The notes below the pieces were generated by a model. That model was not told where the DNA came from. It worked only from the letters and a program-made list of their open reading frames with translations, and searched no databases. 64,000 nt of DNA, from the NCBI GenBank assembly GCA_003116975.1, contig BGKB01000065.1, positions 1 to 64,000 of the forward strand, read 5' to 3'. The number at the start of each line of letters is the position of its first letter. Position 1 is the stretch's first letter. Source of the stretch: Aurantiochytrium sp. KH105 (taxonomy: Eukaryota > Sar > Bigyra > Thraustochytrida > Thraustochytriidae). Made by a program: the position numbers and the translations under genes. Of this stretch, positions 37,927 to 47,868 are shown piece after piece.

Positions 37927-40900
37927 TCACTTGGCCAGATTTGACCCTAGAAAAGCCATGACACCAGCAATACCAAGTGCATTCACAAACGGGACGTATT
38001 GCAGCATCTGAGTGGACCGCATGAGGTTTGCATACACAAAAATGCACAAGGTCGCCGCGGCCATGGCTTGCCACTGAAGCGGAGTGTGATCGAATTTCTG
38101 CGCCTCATCTCGCTTCCGCTCCTCATCTGCAATTTCTTCCGGCGTCCGTAGCACAAGGCGCAAGAGCTCGCTCGGATCTTGTTCTTCTGAAATCACACCG
38201 CGCTCGGAGACTATGGTCCGAAATTGGCTTGATGCGCGTGCGATGCGCAACACGTCATGTGTGATATCCGTGCGCTCTCGCTGCAGCTTGAGGAATGACT
38301 TGGTCTGCGCAAGGCTTCCAAGATGCTTGGCCACAAAGTGCAGCGCACGAACGCGGAGAAAGGAACAATCCAACTCGTGTGAGAGTCGAAGCGCATAAAT
38401 AGCATTGTTCGTGTCCAGCTCCACGGCATCCTCGCAAAGATGTTGCATTGTCGGAAGCCCATACGTCACAGCCATTGTGAGGTCGCCGAGAACTTCCGCG
38501 TTGCTCGCGCCTTCGATAAGTCTGCCCGTGTACAGATAACTTGCTAGTCGCAGAAGCGAATTCTGCGATTCGGGCATCTTCACTCGAAGCACCATGTTGC
38601 TGCTGCTGCTGCTACTCGTACCCGCTGTTTCTCCTTCCTCATTTTCATTTTCGCTCTCGTCGCGTCGCGTGCCTGCGTGCTGCTCTGCCCTCAGGCGTTC
38701 TGCAAAATACGTCGAGCGCGAGGCAAGAATGACTGCGTGTGCATGAACTTGCTTGCCGTCTTCTGCAATGAGCAGGACATCTGACCACCGAGGCTCATTC
38801 ACGAGTACCGCTAGATCAAGAGCAAAGCGGGATCGAAGCGCCTCCGGCTTATCAGTTGTTGCTTCAAGCGCTTCTGGAGCTGCCGCCTGACTCCTTGCGC
38901 AAATAGCTTCAAGTCTCTCAAGTTCTAGTTCGCCAGCCACACGACAGACTTCCTCGGCAAGCGTGCCGACCGGATCCAGCGTTTCAAAAAGGTTGTCACC
39001 GTACATGTAGTCCAGCACTACAGCAGCCGCGTCGAGGCTCATGTCGGACCACTCGAGCTCGATCACTTCGACGTCGCCGCCAACGCTCTCTTCCAGCTCA
39101 ATCATCCGCCGAACCACCGCACTTCGAGACCCAATCACAGCGCGATGTGCGCGTAGACGAGCAATGCCAACACAGATTTCGACATCGTGCGGTGTTTCCT
39201 CCCGCAAGCGCCACTCGTAAAGGTCTGCTGCGCACCGAGCGCCACTCGTCGCAACGACAGTGTGCCAGCGCCCACACGTCATGCTTTCAACAAAGGCATC
39301 CCGAACGAGGGAGTCGCGCTCGAGCGCGGGCGTAGAGATGAGCTCTGCGCCTCGCAGCGCTGGTGACTGGCCCCATACGAAAACTTCGCCAGCGGCCGAT
39401 AATGCCGTGGAATGGTGTGCTCCTGCGCTCACTGCGCGCAATTTGACACCTGCGAGACTCAAGACCTCACGGGGCCATCGCCATGGTTGCTCGCGTCGCG
39501 CACTCTTGCTCGCCTGCGCCTTGGACCAGGCCGGAGCTTCGCGCAGAACCGGCATTGCCCCTGGCGCTCCTGGTGCTGCGCCCGTTGCAAGTGGCCCACC
39601 ACTGCTCGCAGTATTTGCAGATCCCTTAACGCGAACAGCTGGGTTTGTAAGTGCCTCCCCCATGCCAAGTGCTGCAGATCCCAGGTCACCCCACGCTAGA
39701 ACCTGCTTTGTCCGTGCAATTGCCACAGCGTGATTGGCACCACTTGCGATTTGCTTCAGCGGAGGCAGCGGCTCTTGGCCAGCTTCGTCATTTAGCATGG
39801 TGTCTATGAGCACAGGAAAGAGCTCATTTTGCAAGTTACCAGTTCCCAACTGACCCTGCGAACCCTGGCCCCAACTAAAGAGTCTCCCGAGCCCATCGAG
39901 AGCATACGCATGAGCGTGGCCGCACGCAATTTGCACAATATTGGCCTCTTCAAGACTACCATCTACGCGTTGTGGCCGGAGACAGTATCGCTGCACGGCG
40001 CCCGGGCCAGCATTACGATCGCGCAATGACTCGCGTCTCTGAGGTTTTCCAAGACCAAGCCGACCGTGCTGCCATAGCCCCCACGAATAGACGTGGCCTT
40101 TGCAGCTGAGAGCTAGAGTGAAGCCGCCGCCGCATTCAAGCGAATCAATGAGTTCACCCCCAAAGCTCTCACTCGCAATCGCGGCCGGAACATTACGTCC
40201 TGTTACATCCCCATGACCAAGCACACCGCCCAGGCCCCATGTGAAGACCTGGCCGTCTTTGCTCACGCAGGCAGAATGTGAACCACCCAGATCCCCACCA
40301 CTTGCTACATCCACGACCAAGACGGGGTCTTCTTGCTCGCACAGTTCCGAAACCATGCGTGGATATGGGCAGTCCTCGGCGTCCCCGTGACCAAGCGCGC
40401 CGTCCCCGCCGCTACCCCAGGTGAAAACTAGTCCCATGTCGGACATTGCCACACAGTGATGCAAGGCAGCGGATACTTTGGAGATTCGTGCGAGCTCAAT
40501 GACACTGTACATGGGAACCACCATGGGCGCAGCAAAATCTTTCGTCTCCGTCGTCCCAATGCCCAGTACACTAGAGACGTTCCGCCCCCATGCTAATACG
40601 TCAACTTGGCTAGCATACCGCGTTCCGTCGCGAACGGCCAGGCGAGGGAGACTTTTACGCATGAACATGCTTTCTTCTGCTGTGTCTGCGCTGCTCACGT
40701 GTACGTCCTGTTCATCGGTCTCTGGCGTTTCTTCTTCCTCTGCAACTGCCGCAATAATGGAGGTAAAAGGCAGTCCCGCTCCTATCCGTTCCAACGTATT
40801 TTCACAGGATAGCGTAACCTTAATGTCGACCTTTTTGTTGGCTTGATCTCGAACTGTCACGTATGCACTCCCAGAGAGTATGATACCCGTTCCCCATGTG

Positions 40901-42027
40901 TTGAGCTGATTAAAAGAACCAGTTCTGACGTCCAGCTGCATTTCTCCCGCACGCTGCGCAAGCTCCCAAGCCATTGCAGGACGCTCGTCGTCACCGTCCT
41001 TTCGTTTTTCTTGCTGTTGTTGTTGGGCAACTCGCAGCAGCGCTTGCACATCAGCTTCGAGAGAAATTCCATCGTCAAGATGGCCTCGCATCTCCGCCAC
41101 GAAAAGCTCCCCTGCGAGAATCGTTTGACGCACTGTGTCGCGTAGCGCCGCTTCCAAGGCAGACGCTTCACACACGTTCTCACCGCCTTCGTGTTGAATA
41201 GAGGCATCGCATGCCAAAAGTTCCGACATGACGGCTTGAGTAAGTGTCTTGAGGTTTGCGGCGCGCACGTAGGCGCTCTCACCCACCTTTACAGTCTGTG
41301 CGCGGCTCATGAAGCGAAGAAGCATCTCCGTATCCTCGCTCGTTTCCTCTGGGCTCGAGGGAATCATGGAGGTGCCGGGCGACCAACGAAAGCATTGCGC
41401 TTTGGCAAGAAGCACGGCAATCTCTTCAGCGTCTCGACACACACCAACTGCTTCAGGGTGATGCAGCATTGGTGTGCGCAGCGTCAGCCGCCGGTTGATC
41501 TCAGCATCGAGATATGCGCGAACCGCTCGCATCTCCGTCAAGAATTCCTCCGAAGGTCTGACGGGCACAGGATCGTCCCTGGATGTCCGCTTTTGGGCTT
41601 CGGTAGGATCAAACCACGATGCGGTCCGTTCACTGATATGCGGAAGTTGAGGATCCTCCGTCTTTGCATCATGAAAGCGGCTCAGCTCAATCTCGTCGTC
41701 CTCGCTTTCAATATCTTCCTCGCTCTCATTATTCCCCGCCTCCGCCTCTCGCAGAGGCGGTGTCTCCGTCTCCTCCCGAGGGACGTCTCCCGGGCTCTCG
41801 CTGTGTCCCTCCTCTTCTTGGTCGCTTCCAGCAAGTCCAGGATCCTGGCCCCCGGACTTCGCCTTCGACTTCGACTTCGTGGACGACATCTCCAGCGACG
41901 GCCCCGAGCCCTCAGCGACGCGCCTCTCGATCGTCTTGACCCTCTCCCTGACCGACGGCGAGTCCGCGCCGCCGCCGAGCTCGCCGCCGTCGCGCTCGCG
42001 GAGGAGGTCCTCCTCGCGTCCCACCAT
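37927..42027 (-). CDS. RCC1-repeat, double-BTB protein with C-terminal membrane segment
   Basis: A 1,366-residue protein. Residues 1-150 are disordered and acidic; 150-460 helical with a Gln run. RCC1 repeats span about 470-860, with units such as GLVFTWGSGGDGALGHGD and GRLFSWGQGSQGQLGTGN; GHVYSWGLWQHGRLGLG is another. A first, divergent BTB (DVEICVGIARLRAHRAVIGS to LDYMYGD) lies at about 905-985, and a typical BTB (SDVLLIAEDGKQVHAHAVIL to LYTGRL) at about 1040-1140 with a BACK-like helical part after it. The end has one or two hydrophobic segments (MAAATLCIFVYANL; FVNALGIAGVMAFLG). BTB proteins usually adapt substrates to cullin-3 ligases. The ATG at 42027 is chosen because longer in-frame extension would overlap the divergent IFT43 gene and its promoter. 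Confidence 0.78.
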   Translation of the reverse strand: MVGREEDLLRERDGGELGGGADSPSVRERVKTIERRVAEGSGPSLEMSSTKSKSKAKSGGQDPGLAGSDQEEEGHSESPGDVPREETETPPLREAEAGNNESEEDIESEDDEIELSRFHDAKTEDPQLPHISERTASWFDPTEAQKRTSRDDPVPVRPSEEFLTEMRAVRAYLDAEINRRLTLRTPMLHHPEAVGVCRDAEEIAVLLAKAQCFRWSPGTSMIPSSPEETSEDTEMLLRFMSRAQTVKVGESAYVRAANLKTLTQAVMSELLACDASIQHEGGENVCEASALEAALRDTVRQTILAGELFVAEMRGHLDDGISLEADVQALLRVAQQQQQEKRKDGDDERPAMAWELAQRAGEMQLDVRTGSFNQLNTWGTGIILSGSAYVTVRDQANKKVDIKVTLSCENTLERIGAGLPFTSIIAAVAEEEETPETDEQDVHVSSADTAEESMFMRKSLPRLAVRDGTRYASQVDVLAWGRNVSSVLGIGTTETKDFAAPMVVPMYSVIELARISKVSAALHHCVAMSDMGLVFTWGSGGDGALGHGDAEDCPYPRMVSELCEQEDPVLVVDVASGGDLGGSHSACVSKDGQVFTWGLGGVLGHGDVTGRNVPAAIASESFGGELIDSLECGGGFTLALSCKGHVYSWGLWQHGRLGLGKPQRRESLRDRNAGPGAVQRYCLRPQRVDGSLEEANIVQIACGHAHAYALDGLGRLFSWGQGSQGQLGTGNLQNELFPVLIDTMLNDEAGQEPLPPLKQIASGANHAVAIARTKQVLAWGDLGSAALGMGEALTNPAVRVKGSANTASSGGPLATGAAPGAPGAMPVLREAPAWSKAQASKSARREQPWRWPREVLSLAGVKLRAVSAGAHHSTALSAAGEVFVWGQSPALRGAELISTPALERDSLVRDAFVESMTCGRWHTVVATSGARCAADLYEWRLREETPHDVEICVGIARLRAHRAVIGSRSAVVRRMIELEESVGGDVEVIELEWSDMSLDAAAVVLDYMYGDNLFETLDPVGTLAEEVCRVAGELELERLEAICARSQAAAPEALEATTDKPEALRSRFALDLAVLVNEPRWSDVLLIAEDGKQVHAHAVILASRSTYFAERLRAEQHAGTRRDESENENEEGETAGTSSSSSSNMVLRVKMPESQNSLLRLASYLYTGRLIEGASNAEVLGDLTMAVTYGLPTMQHLCEDAVELDTNNAIYALRLSHELDCSFLRVRALHFVAKHLGSLAQTKSFLKLQRERTDITHDVLRIARASSQFRTIVSERGVISEEQDPSELLRLVLRTPEEIADEERKRDEAQKFDHTPLQWQAMAAATLCIFVYANLMRSTQMLQYVPFVNALGIAGVMAFLGSNLAK

Positions 42028-42712
42028 GTCGCGCTTCGCGCGGGGCCCGCCTCGAGATCGCCGGCGGGGCGGCCGCGGGCGCCGGCTGCGCGGCCTCGGC
42101 TGCGCGTTTCCGGCGCGCTCGCGCCTCGCGCGGCCTCCTCGCGCGGCCCGGGCTCGGCGCGGCGCGGCTCGGCTCGGGCTCGCGCGTCGCGCGGGCGGCG
42201 CGTGATCTGGGACTGGCGCAGGCAGCCGTTGGGCCGCGCGGTGCCTGGAAGCGGTACCGGTACCCCCGGTAGCCGTTACGGTCCGGGCGGCGGGCGCCGC
42301 CAGCCCGGTGGGACGGGGACGCGCGCGGCGAGCGAGCGAGCGAGCGAGCGAGCGTCTGCGCTGCCGGAGATGGATGGCCGAGGCAGGGCTGCGCGGCGGG
42401 CGGGTTTGGGGGAGAAGGCGGATGCGTGGAGGTGAAGGTGCACGACGCTGAAGCGGGAGTCGGAGGAGGAGGAGGAGCGGAGACGAACTGGCCTTCGCGT
42501 TGGAGGCCGCGCCTGACTGCCGTGGGTGAATGTATGTATGTATGTATGCACGCACGTGTGCCCAGAGCAGGCTGGGCGAGGCAGAACGGAATAGCGGCGA
42601 GGCGAGGGCGAGACGAGCGACGAGCAAAAGAGGAACGGGTCGAAAGCGAAGGAACGGTCGGGGTGGCGAGCGCGGCGCGCAGGCAGGCACAGAGGCACGG
42701 AAAGAAGCGAAG
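42028..42712. promoter_or_regulatory. Shared divergent promoter of RCC1/BTB gene and IFT43
   Basis: A 685-base head-to-head intergenic region. It is GC-rich near the RCC1/BTB start, has a GAGC tetramer run at about 42327-42352 and a TGTA tetramer run at 42531-42548. No specific factor site is assigned. Bidirectional promoter use is an inference from the geometry. Confidence 0.4.
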
Positions 42713-43567
42713 ATGGCCGACGACAGCGACTGGGGCGCGCTGCAGGAAGCAGCGGAGAGACTCGGCGAGCGCGCAGACGAAGCAGAGGCGCCCCAGGAGG
42801 CAATCCGCGGCAACGACGACGAGCATGAATCCAAGTTTGAGGGAAAGCGCGCCGACCGGCACGATGCGCCCCATGGCGACGACCATGATGAAGCGATGGA
42901 CGAAGACAACGAAGTAAACCGACCGCCAGTGCGCAAGTCCGCCGGCTGGGGCGCAGAGGACGAAGGTGGAGACGAGCATTCCGGCAGCGCTGGTGGCGCT
43001 GGTGCTGGGGCCTCGGCGAACGCAAGTGATGAAGGCAAGTCGGCCGATAGCATCAAGAAGTCGAAGCGCAGGTCGGCTGCGCGAGACGGTTTGATGACTG
43101 ATCTTGACGCGTCAAACTCCGAGGATGATGCTGCAGCCAAAAGCAAGAGCAAGCACAAGGAGGCCGAGCGCGACGATGGCGGCGACATCACGATCATTCC
43201 GGACCTGGACGAGGATCAAGAGGAAGATCTGCAGCTGCAGGTGGCGGAGGCTCCCGCGAACGTGCGATCTGTGCAAACGCTACGAGAGCTCGATCGCCAA
43301 ATCAACGGCCTACAGATCCCAAATGCGAGCGGTGACGACCAGCGACTCGACTTGAGCATCTTGTCGCGGGTCCTCGTTCCTCGTGACCGTCTTGAAGAGC
43401 CAGATGAAGCGTGGGATTTCGATCAGCTCCTTGAGCAGGTCTCTCAAGAAATGACGCGCCAAAAGGAATCTTCGGAAGCCTTTGAGCGATCCCGTGCAGA
43501 AACGAGCGCGCCGGCAGTTCAGGAAGGTCCGGCCCCGGAGACAAATCCAGCGCTCTCTGCAAACTAA
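42713..43567 (+). CDS. IFT43: Intraflagellar transport protein 43
   Basis: A 284-residue protein. The first 165 residues are acidic and disordered. The C-terminal part carries the IFT43 signature in order: ITIIPDLDEDQEEDLQLQVA, then VRSVQTLRELDRQING, then LDLSILSRVLVPRDRLEEPD and the closing WDFDQLLEQVSQEM. IFT43 is a small subunit of the IFT-A complex that drives retrograde transport in cilia and flagella, and it binds IFT121/IFT139-side subunits. Its presence indicates that the organism builds flagella at some life stage. The start is the ATG at MADDSDWG; an earlier in-frame ATG at 42530 lies inside a TGTA microsatellite and is not used here. One exon, divergent from the RCC1/BTB gene. Confidence 0.88.
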   Translation: MADDSDWGALQEAAERLGERADEAEAPQEAIRGNDDEHESKFEGKRADRHDAPHGDDHDEAMDEDNEVNRPPVRKSAGWGAEDEGGDEHSGSAGGAGAGASANASDEGKSADSIKKSKRRSAARDGLMTDLDASNSEDDAAAKSKSKHKEAERDDGGDITIIPDLDEDQEEDLQLQVAEAPANVRSVQTLRELDRQINGLQIPNASGDDQRLDLSILSRVLVPRDRLEEPDEAWDFDQLLEQVSQEMTRQKESSEAFERSRAETSAPAVQEGPAPETNPALSAN

Positions 43568-43888
43568 CGGATGTAGTGTGTTGCGTTTGGCACTTGACCT
43601 AGACACACAAGAGGGTCATACTTCAACAGAAGCCTAGGCCTACAGCACAAAATTATCAGCCACCCACTATTCGATGTTGACTCTTTCACGTATGCGTGAC
43701 AAGGAAGGGCATTTGTTAACTCGCCCTCCCCAGCCCTCCTGAGACCTTGTCAGATTTTTTTTTCAACATTCCTTTTTCTTTTGTCTTTTATTGTTTCTGT
43801 TTCGATTCTTTATTTTGTGTTTCTCATCATTCAAGAAGCAACCAAGCGCCAAACCATGCAACTGCAACTGCAACTGCAAATGCTGAAG
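43568..43888. other. Convergent intergenic; right-hand edge of the segment splitting the HUWE1-type gene
   Basis: About 320 bases between the IFT43 stop (+) and the stop of the HUWE1 body gene (-). It has TAGGCCTA at 43635-43642, a T-rich stretch at 43752-43815 and a TGCAAC/GTTGCA hexamer run at 43857-43880 just after the ligase stop. No HECT-coding sequence follows the body frame here in any phase. Confidence 0.6.
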
Positions 43889-46800
43889 CTAACCCTGGAA
43901 GGAAGGATCAACACGCTGCCGGATGGCGTTAAGTTCCTCCTGCTCGTCGTTAGCGCGCGCTTTGGCGTCTTGGTCACCTGTCGCGAATCCATTGACGAGG
44001 AAGAAGGCCTTGATCAGCGGCAAACGAGCGTGCGCAAATGCCAAGACCGCACTACTTGTTGATGCATGCTCGTCTTGAGGCACATGCTGAACCTCGTCAT
44101 CTTCGAGACTCACTCCGAGCGCAGCGGCGGCACGATTACTTCGGCGCTGCTGCAAGAAAGAAGCAGTGCTTGTCGAGGCCGAAGAGACCACCGATTGCGA
44201 CCGCGGCTTCGTCTTGATACCTTCTTTGCTGTTTTTCTTATTTGCCTCCTTCTCTTTGCCACCACTTGTGTCTGTGGCTCCTGTGGCGCCTTCATCACCA
44301 TCCTCCGATTTATCTTCGCCTTCGGCAACAGCACGCAAGCAATCGGAGAGCGCCTCCCAAAGCGACTCGAGCTGGACTCCGGCACAAAGACGGTCCATGT
44401 CCTCAGGAGATTCGGTCAGTCCGCGCACCGTGTTGAGGATGCGCAGCAGCTTGAGATCGCTTGCAGATGATGCCAGAGCTGTAGAGTCATCCTTGGCATT
44501 GCTTCCCTTTCCCCGATGAAGGAGAATCTCCCTCACCTGCAAGAGATCGCGGACAGCCCTCTGACCGAGAACCTCGGCCGCGCGACATAGCTCACCAAGA
44601 AGCCGTTGTCGATTTGCAGGAATCTTGGCAAGATGCTGAACGACTGCTGTGGCTTTGTTGAAAGTAGCGTCGGTGCACGTGTCCACAACGAGAACGTTTG
44701 CAAGAAATCGCAAGTAAGTCGTGTCCACTTCCCGCTTTGGCACGAACACAGATGCCTTGTCATCCTTCTTCTTTTCTTCTTGCTTGCCGTCGTCCTTGGC
44801 CGTGGCTTCTCCTTCCTTTGCCTCTCCGCCAGTATTGCCATCCGTCGTCGCATCTGCATTTGCATCTGCGTTCCCGCCTGTACCTGCGTTTGCATCTGCA
44901 GCTCCAGTCGTCTCCTGGTTATCGGCGTCACCCTTGGATGTTTCGTCTGTAGCCTTTGCGTCTTCCTCTGCCTTGCCTTGCTCAAAATCGGCATCCGAGA
45001 GCTTGCTCAGAGGGGATGTGACGCTGGCCAGCAGGTCAACCACACGACTCAGATGAGACGAGCTCAACTTGTACTGACGCAAGGACAGCAGCATGAGCAA
45101 TGTCTCAAGACAACCTTGGCCGTCCGCCGAGGCGCCCACGTCAACGGGATCAGTCTCGTTCCCCGCGGCATTCTCGAGCATGGCACTTGGGCTTCCGCTC
45201 ACCAAGAGATACAAGGCCACACGACGGGACTTGGAAATGTACTTGAGGGCCTCCAGAATGCGCTTCGCCACCATTGACGGGATGACAGCAAGTGACTCGC
45301 CCGTAGCCTCATCGACAATTGTATCCGAGGCCGTAAGCATTGCGTTGAGTCCAAAAGAGCTTTCGCTCGGCACTCCAAACATGCGACGCGGAATCCATGC
45401 GTTCCTCTCTTTCTTAACATCGTGCGGCCGGAGTGTGCTCAACAGGAGCTCGATGACGGGAACGCGGCTCGTCGGGTGATGACACAGGTTCGCTAGCGTT
45501 TCCTTGATGTAATTCATGCGAGCTGTTTGCAAGAGGAACGAAAGGCGAATCACATGCTGGACCTCTCGCTGCTGGACGAGCGCGCTGCAGTCCAGTTCCG
45601 ATTCGAGCCGCATGATTGCACGCGTACGTACGGCTTCTGTACTTGTCGCGCCTTCTGCCCCCTGCTCAGGCCGCCCAGACGGCTGTGCATTCTGCATCGT
45701 ATGACGACTAGGGGCATGACTCTGGATGCGCCGTGTCCTCATAACGTTCGCCTCGGCGCGCAAATGAGTCGGCAGAGACTCAATTTGCTCGGCCGTTAGG
45801 CTCTCAAAGACCTCACGTCGAACATTCGGATCCTCGATCGAAGCAAGCAATGACGCGAGACCCATCTCCTCCGCGTTGTCAACATTCAGAGGTGGCTCGC
45901 TCGGAAGTTCGGCCTGGCCGGCCCCCGAAGCGCCAGTGCCTCCTTCTCCAGATGATGCCGAAGGATCGATGCCATGTTCGCGCAAAATCTCCAAACGGAA
46001 CTCGTCCGGAAGACTGGCCCATACTTCCGGGTCTACTCCAGGCGGCAACGGGAGCTCCTGGCTTGCCCCGCCTTCTTCCGCCTCCTCATTTATCTCATCG
46101 GCTTGCACTTCGTTCGCGTCGCCAGCATTCTCGGAGACGGTAGCTGCTGCAGCTTCTGCATCCACCATTTCCTCGTCACCGTCACGATTCTCTGCAGGTT
46201 CTGCATTTTGCTCCTCGATTTGTTCCGCTTGATTCTCACCTTCATGCATATTAGCACTGGCGGAGGCGGTGGCGGCAGCGGTGGCGGCAGCGGTGGCGCT
46301 GTCGCCAGAGGCTTCCTGCTCTGAGCTTTGCAAACTGAGAGCCAGCGCCCTCTCGAGATCGTCAACCATGAGGGAAGGCGCGTTTGCATCAGCACTAGTA
46401 TCAGCACCAGCATCAGTACCAGCACTAGCGCCAGCGCCAACACCACCTGCCTCGTTTTGCTGATGTTCCTCTCCTCCAGCGTTGTCTTCATCTCCGTCTT
46501 CATTTGTGTTCTCAATTTGCCCCGGATGATCGTCCTGCTCCTCCGTCTCCATTGCAGTTGCCTCAGCTTCGTCAACTTGGGTGTCTTCGGCAGCGTTTGT
46601 AGCTTCTGCGCCGACTTCATCATTGCTTGATTCTGCTCCTGTGCCCGTCTCGGTCGGAATTGTCGTGGCGGTGTCGGGTTCTGCATCGTTGGCAGCATCA
46701 TCCTCTTCGTCCTCCACCAATGCATGTGTCTGGAGATGAGAGACAATGTCTTGCACTGCCGAGTTGTTGGGCACAAAGTTACCATTTGACCACCTCTCGA

Positions 46801-47834
46801 GCTGGTCACGAGACTCGGGCGCAAGACCAGGCACATCCATTGCGGAGGGCTCGCGCGGGTTTCGCACAGGACGACCCAAGGGAGATACAAAGACCCCGTG
46901 CCTTCGCGGAGCGCGAGTAAAAGTACCTATCGCACCGCCTTGATTGACTTCGGTTGTAGGAGGAGTCAGACGCCCAAACCGAGTCGAGATATGGCAGTTC
47001 AAGATGGGGTGCGAGAGTACCTCTGAGAGCGGAAGCGTTGGCGAGGCGTCTGCGCCTGCAGCTCGCGGGCCGTCAGAGCCGACTCGACGCTCCTCCACAG
47101 TCCCGGTCAAGCCAGATTGATCGAGACCACGGACAAAGTCACCTAAAACAGTCACGGAACTGTTTGGCAGACCAGGCAGGGCAAGACTTGGTGGGTTCCA
47201 TGATTGAGTGACGGGTTCCACCGCGGCCGAGGTCGCATCGCCAGGCTCTGCCGAAGCTGCTGGATTAGCATTGTCTTGTTGCTGATTCCGCCCGCGAGCA
47301 GAAATACGCATGCGCGGGCCTCGGCGTGGCGCATCTTGGAAGTCACCCAGCGCAAACGAGTCCATTTGAGGATCACGATGCGCGTCGCTGCCGCTTGCAC
47401 CGCCGTCTCGCTCGCCGCGCATGGCGATGTTCACCCTGCGCCAATCGCCCATGACGTCCTCTTCAATGATGATTTCCTGCCGTGCAAAAGGATCGTGCAA
47501 TCCTGTGCCTCGAATGCCTGCATGCAAACGAATTCCTGCCCTTTGGGAGTCAAAGGCATCGAGCTCGTCTCTGAAACGGCCGCTCGCAGTGCCGAAGCGA
47601 AGTCCACGTCTGCCTTCCTCGAAGGAAGGTCCGCCCATGAGATGGCCCATGGCGATGGCGAGGTTGTCGTCGACTCCACCATCTTCGGCCATTTCGTCTT
47701 CCTCGTCTTCATCGTCCAAATTGACGCCATTTCCAGTAAGTTCGACGAAAATACGGTCGACTTCCGCCTCTTCCTCGTCCTCGTGGTCTTCTTCATCTTC
47801 ATCATCTTCCTCTTCGCCATCGTCATCGTCATCG

Positions 47835-47868
<34 letters not shown>

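Noticed and set aside
20911-43888. A single 23-kb intron joining the HUWE1 body to the HECT exon
   Set aside because: It would contain seven intact genes on both strands; other introns here are 100-163 bases. Kept only as an alternative to test, although GGTTAG at the body's end could resemble a donor.
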